From DATGMB01 sp035293845 (lineage in GTDB: Bacteria > Acidobacteriota > Terriglobia > Bryobacterales > Bryobacteraceae), in contig DATGMB010000197.1 of the NCBI GenBank assembly GCA_035293845.1, positions 1-7,497 on the forward strand: a DNA stretch of 7,497 nt, given 5' to 3'. The translations under genes were made by a program, and so were the position numbers. The notes under the pieces are model-generated. The model was not told where the DNA came from and made no database searches. It worked only from the letters and a program-made list of their open reading frames with translations. Of the stretch, positions 6,801 through 7,497 are shown piece after piece; the first letter of the stretch is position 1, and every line of letters begins with the position of its first letter.

Positions 6801-7497
6801 GCGCCTATCCCAACGCCGGCTTCGCTCTGAGCAAGTACGACGCCATGCGCGGCAAGGTGATCGATAACGAAATCCGCGTGCAGTACACCAAGCGGCTCTC
6901 CCGCGGCTTCCAGTCCGGCCTGCAGTACACGCACATGTGGGGCCGCCAGCAGTGGCTGGCCAACCAGTTCGACCAGACGCCCGAATGGCAGTTGAATCCC
7001 AATATCCGCCCCAACCGGCTGGTGTGGAGCAGCGTCTGGGAGCTGCCCTTCGGCAAGGGCCGCCAATTCCTCCAGCGCGGCCCGCTGGCGCAGATCGTGG
7101 GCGGCTGGCAGTTGAGCTGGATCTATACCTGGCAGACCGGCCCGCTCATCAGTTGGGGCAACCTGTACTACTACGGCAGCCTCGACCAGGTGGTGCAGGC
7201 GCTCAACCAGGACGCCACGCACGCCGCCAACATCCACGCGTGGTACAGCCCGTCCGCCGTCTGGACCGGCAATACCGCTCCGCCCTCCGGTTTCGTGGGC
7301 TTCGAAGGCCGCAGCTCCGCCCAGCCCAATGTTTACCAGGCGCGCATTTTCCCGCAGTACATCGACAGCCTGCGCGCCGACGGCATCCGCAACTGGGACA
7401 CCAAGATCCTGCGCCGCTTTCCGATCCACGAGCGTCTCGGTCTGGTGGTCGCGCTGGACATGCTCAATATGACCAACCACACCCAGTTCACCGCGCC
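3824..7497 (+). CDS. Oar-like TonB-dependent receptor, C terminus cut by window end
   Basis: The frame is open from the ATG at 3824 to the window end: 1224 complete codons and two bases, with no stop. Residues 1-24 are a signal peptide (SQA|Q). Residues 28-113 form a carboxypeptidase-regulatory-like Ig domain (GSITGKVTDPQNAVIPGAAV, then the TTNETGYYEVNYLDPGTYSV region). The linker VEVTADAPLLET leads into a plug domain with LLDGNPV (199-205), VDEMRVETSPYDAALG and KSGTN (249-253). The rest is a very long, Tyr-, Asn- and Gln-rich beta-barrel; LDMLNMTNHTQF near 1209-1220 matches the end region of the family, so about 40-60 residues are probably missing. Such receptors sit in the outer membrane and import large or scarce ligands using TonB/ExbBD energy. 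In Acidobacteriota the Oar-like group is large and mostly of unknown substrate, so none is assigned. The only cysteines in the visible mature part are the adjacent Cys835-Cys836. It has its own leader and is probably transcribed separately from the Spy pair. Confidence 0.92.
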   Translation, partial: MLRRHFASGAVCALALFCAAVSQAQESRGSITGKVTDPQNAVIPGAAVAVTNTATNTVRRTTTNETGYYEVNYLDPGTYSVAIDAQGFKKAVRNAITLEIGGRLAVNFQLALGEATQSVEVTADAPLLETASAAQGRVLNARDMAQLPYGTMNPFLMQAMSAGMIFTGSLQPDNNRALDHAASANYASGGLGSGTDEFLLDGNPVTGTNGGRAGYIPNSEAVDEMRVETSPYDAALGHTIGAQISATTKSGTNTLHGAGFWQFQQLRWNATPHFTRLAYEAGLANGTIAPGTPEQSSGRISQPGFGVGGPVYIPKILNGKNRLFFYVAYSKLTSIAAPSSTPIYTVPTAAERNGDFSALLNGTTNPTQYIIYDPRSATLVSGHVTRTPFPNNVLPASLLNNPITRFYNQLYPLPNNPAGLVQPDGTNNYYDGSQPNNDWFPDYLNRIDYNLNSRQRLSGKWYFNHRLSDQYDWAHTTPLKGVESNGLYRPTRGGSIDYTYTLGSHSVLDVVASVSQYSEGDQKPIDYQYNAAKVGLPDYIDQKAGSADSLPWINIAGVANAASTSFIGQPGLNQRGTTEQLSAKMVTVRGSHTFKYGIEERRYHYAAVNPLGNVTGYYQFSNTFDKQADNTASNQTTTTGLGYAAFLMGLPNSITLDTNDVPYTSTPYHALFFQDDYRITSRLRLGFGLRFEREGGTTERFNRGLAGMYDFGYVPPYASAVQSAYAAMLSGPTNPNTAAAIQLLQQAMPASQFTVAGGVTYLGQKYNNLTAGTNRFLPNLSVVYQINDKTVFRAGTGWYGDTFSAMGGTSTRPLLNGYNQTTSTIITSDNGLTFCCGVGAAGNLGAINPMMNPFPVLASGSRWVLPYGNSLGSNILDGQGFTYYPRDYTPAWEQRYSAGIQRELPGNQAVEVSYAGGYASVPFTVTQSPLPAQYWNFFDTRSSTVDTALQTQVPNPFLAALPAIQSSNPALYNYLSTVGIFNSSTLQVQQLLRAYPNAGFALSKYDAMRGKVIDNEIRVQYTKRLSRGFQSGLQYTHMWGRQQWLANQFDQTPEWQLNPNIRPNRLVWSSVWELPFGKGRQFLQRGPLAQIVGGWQLSWIYTWQTGPLISWGNLYYYGSLDQVVQALNQDATHAANIHAWYSPSAVWTGNTAPPSGFVGFEGRSSAQPNVYQARIFPQYIDSLRADGIRNWDTKILRRFPIHERLGLVVALDMLNMTNHTQFTA

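Noticed and set aside
6050..7480. 476-codon open frame on the minus strand
   Set aside because: This is the same kind of antisense shadow over the receptor barrel, with biased composition and no recognisable motif.

Overview
The window is a GC-rich bacterial chromosomal segment. The best guess for its source is an Acidobacteriota member, of the Solibacter/Bryobacter (Bryobacterales) kind. That rests on a very long Oar-like TonB-dependent receptor with an N-terminal carboxypeptidase-regulatory-like domain, a family greatly expanded in that phylum, and on tandem short periplasmic Spy/CpxP-like proteins with Gly-rich leaders. No rRNA, tRNA, CRISPR array, insertion sequence or phage gene was seen.

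Layout, left to right. (1) 1-600 (+): C-terminal half of an M24 metallopeptidase of the aminopeptidase P type, cut by the window start. (2) 623-1219 (+): a small stand-alone ferric-reductase-type membrane protein with two His pairs spaced for two b-hemes. (3) 1230-1802 (-): an exported beta-barrel-like protein, convergent with (2) and 10 bp from it. (4) 1862-2348 (-): an aminoglycoside 6'-N-acetyltransferase-like GNAT gene broken by two single-base frameshifts. It has also lost the glycines of its acetyl-CoA loop, so it looks like a decaying pseudogene. (5) 2457-2999 and 3001-3480 (+): a tightly coupled two-gene operon of paralogous Spy/CpxP-like periplasmic proteins; the first has a Met/Gly-rich and Arg-Gly-rich segment. 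(6) 3481-3823: a 343-bp gap without a convincing gene but with several potential hairpins. (7) 3824-7497 (+): an Oar-like TonB-dependent outer-membrane receptor, 1224 codons visible, cut by the window end near its C terminus.

The genes do not form one obvious pathway. A cautious reading is a cell-envelope neighbourhood: a membrane heme redox protein, an outer-membrane barrel, two periplasmic chaperone or metal-binding proteins and a large outer-membrane transporter. The operon that can be supported is the Spy-like pair, and a PepP-like/ferric-reductase-like pair is possible. I found no clear evidence of a new defence, mobile or RNA system. The points most worth checking are the broken acetyltransferase, the Met-rich Spy paralog, the lone Cys-Cys pair of the receptor and the hairpins before the receptor gene.
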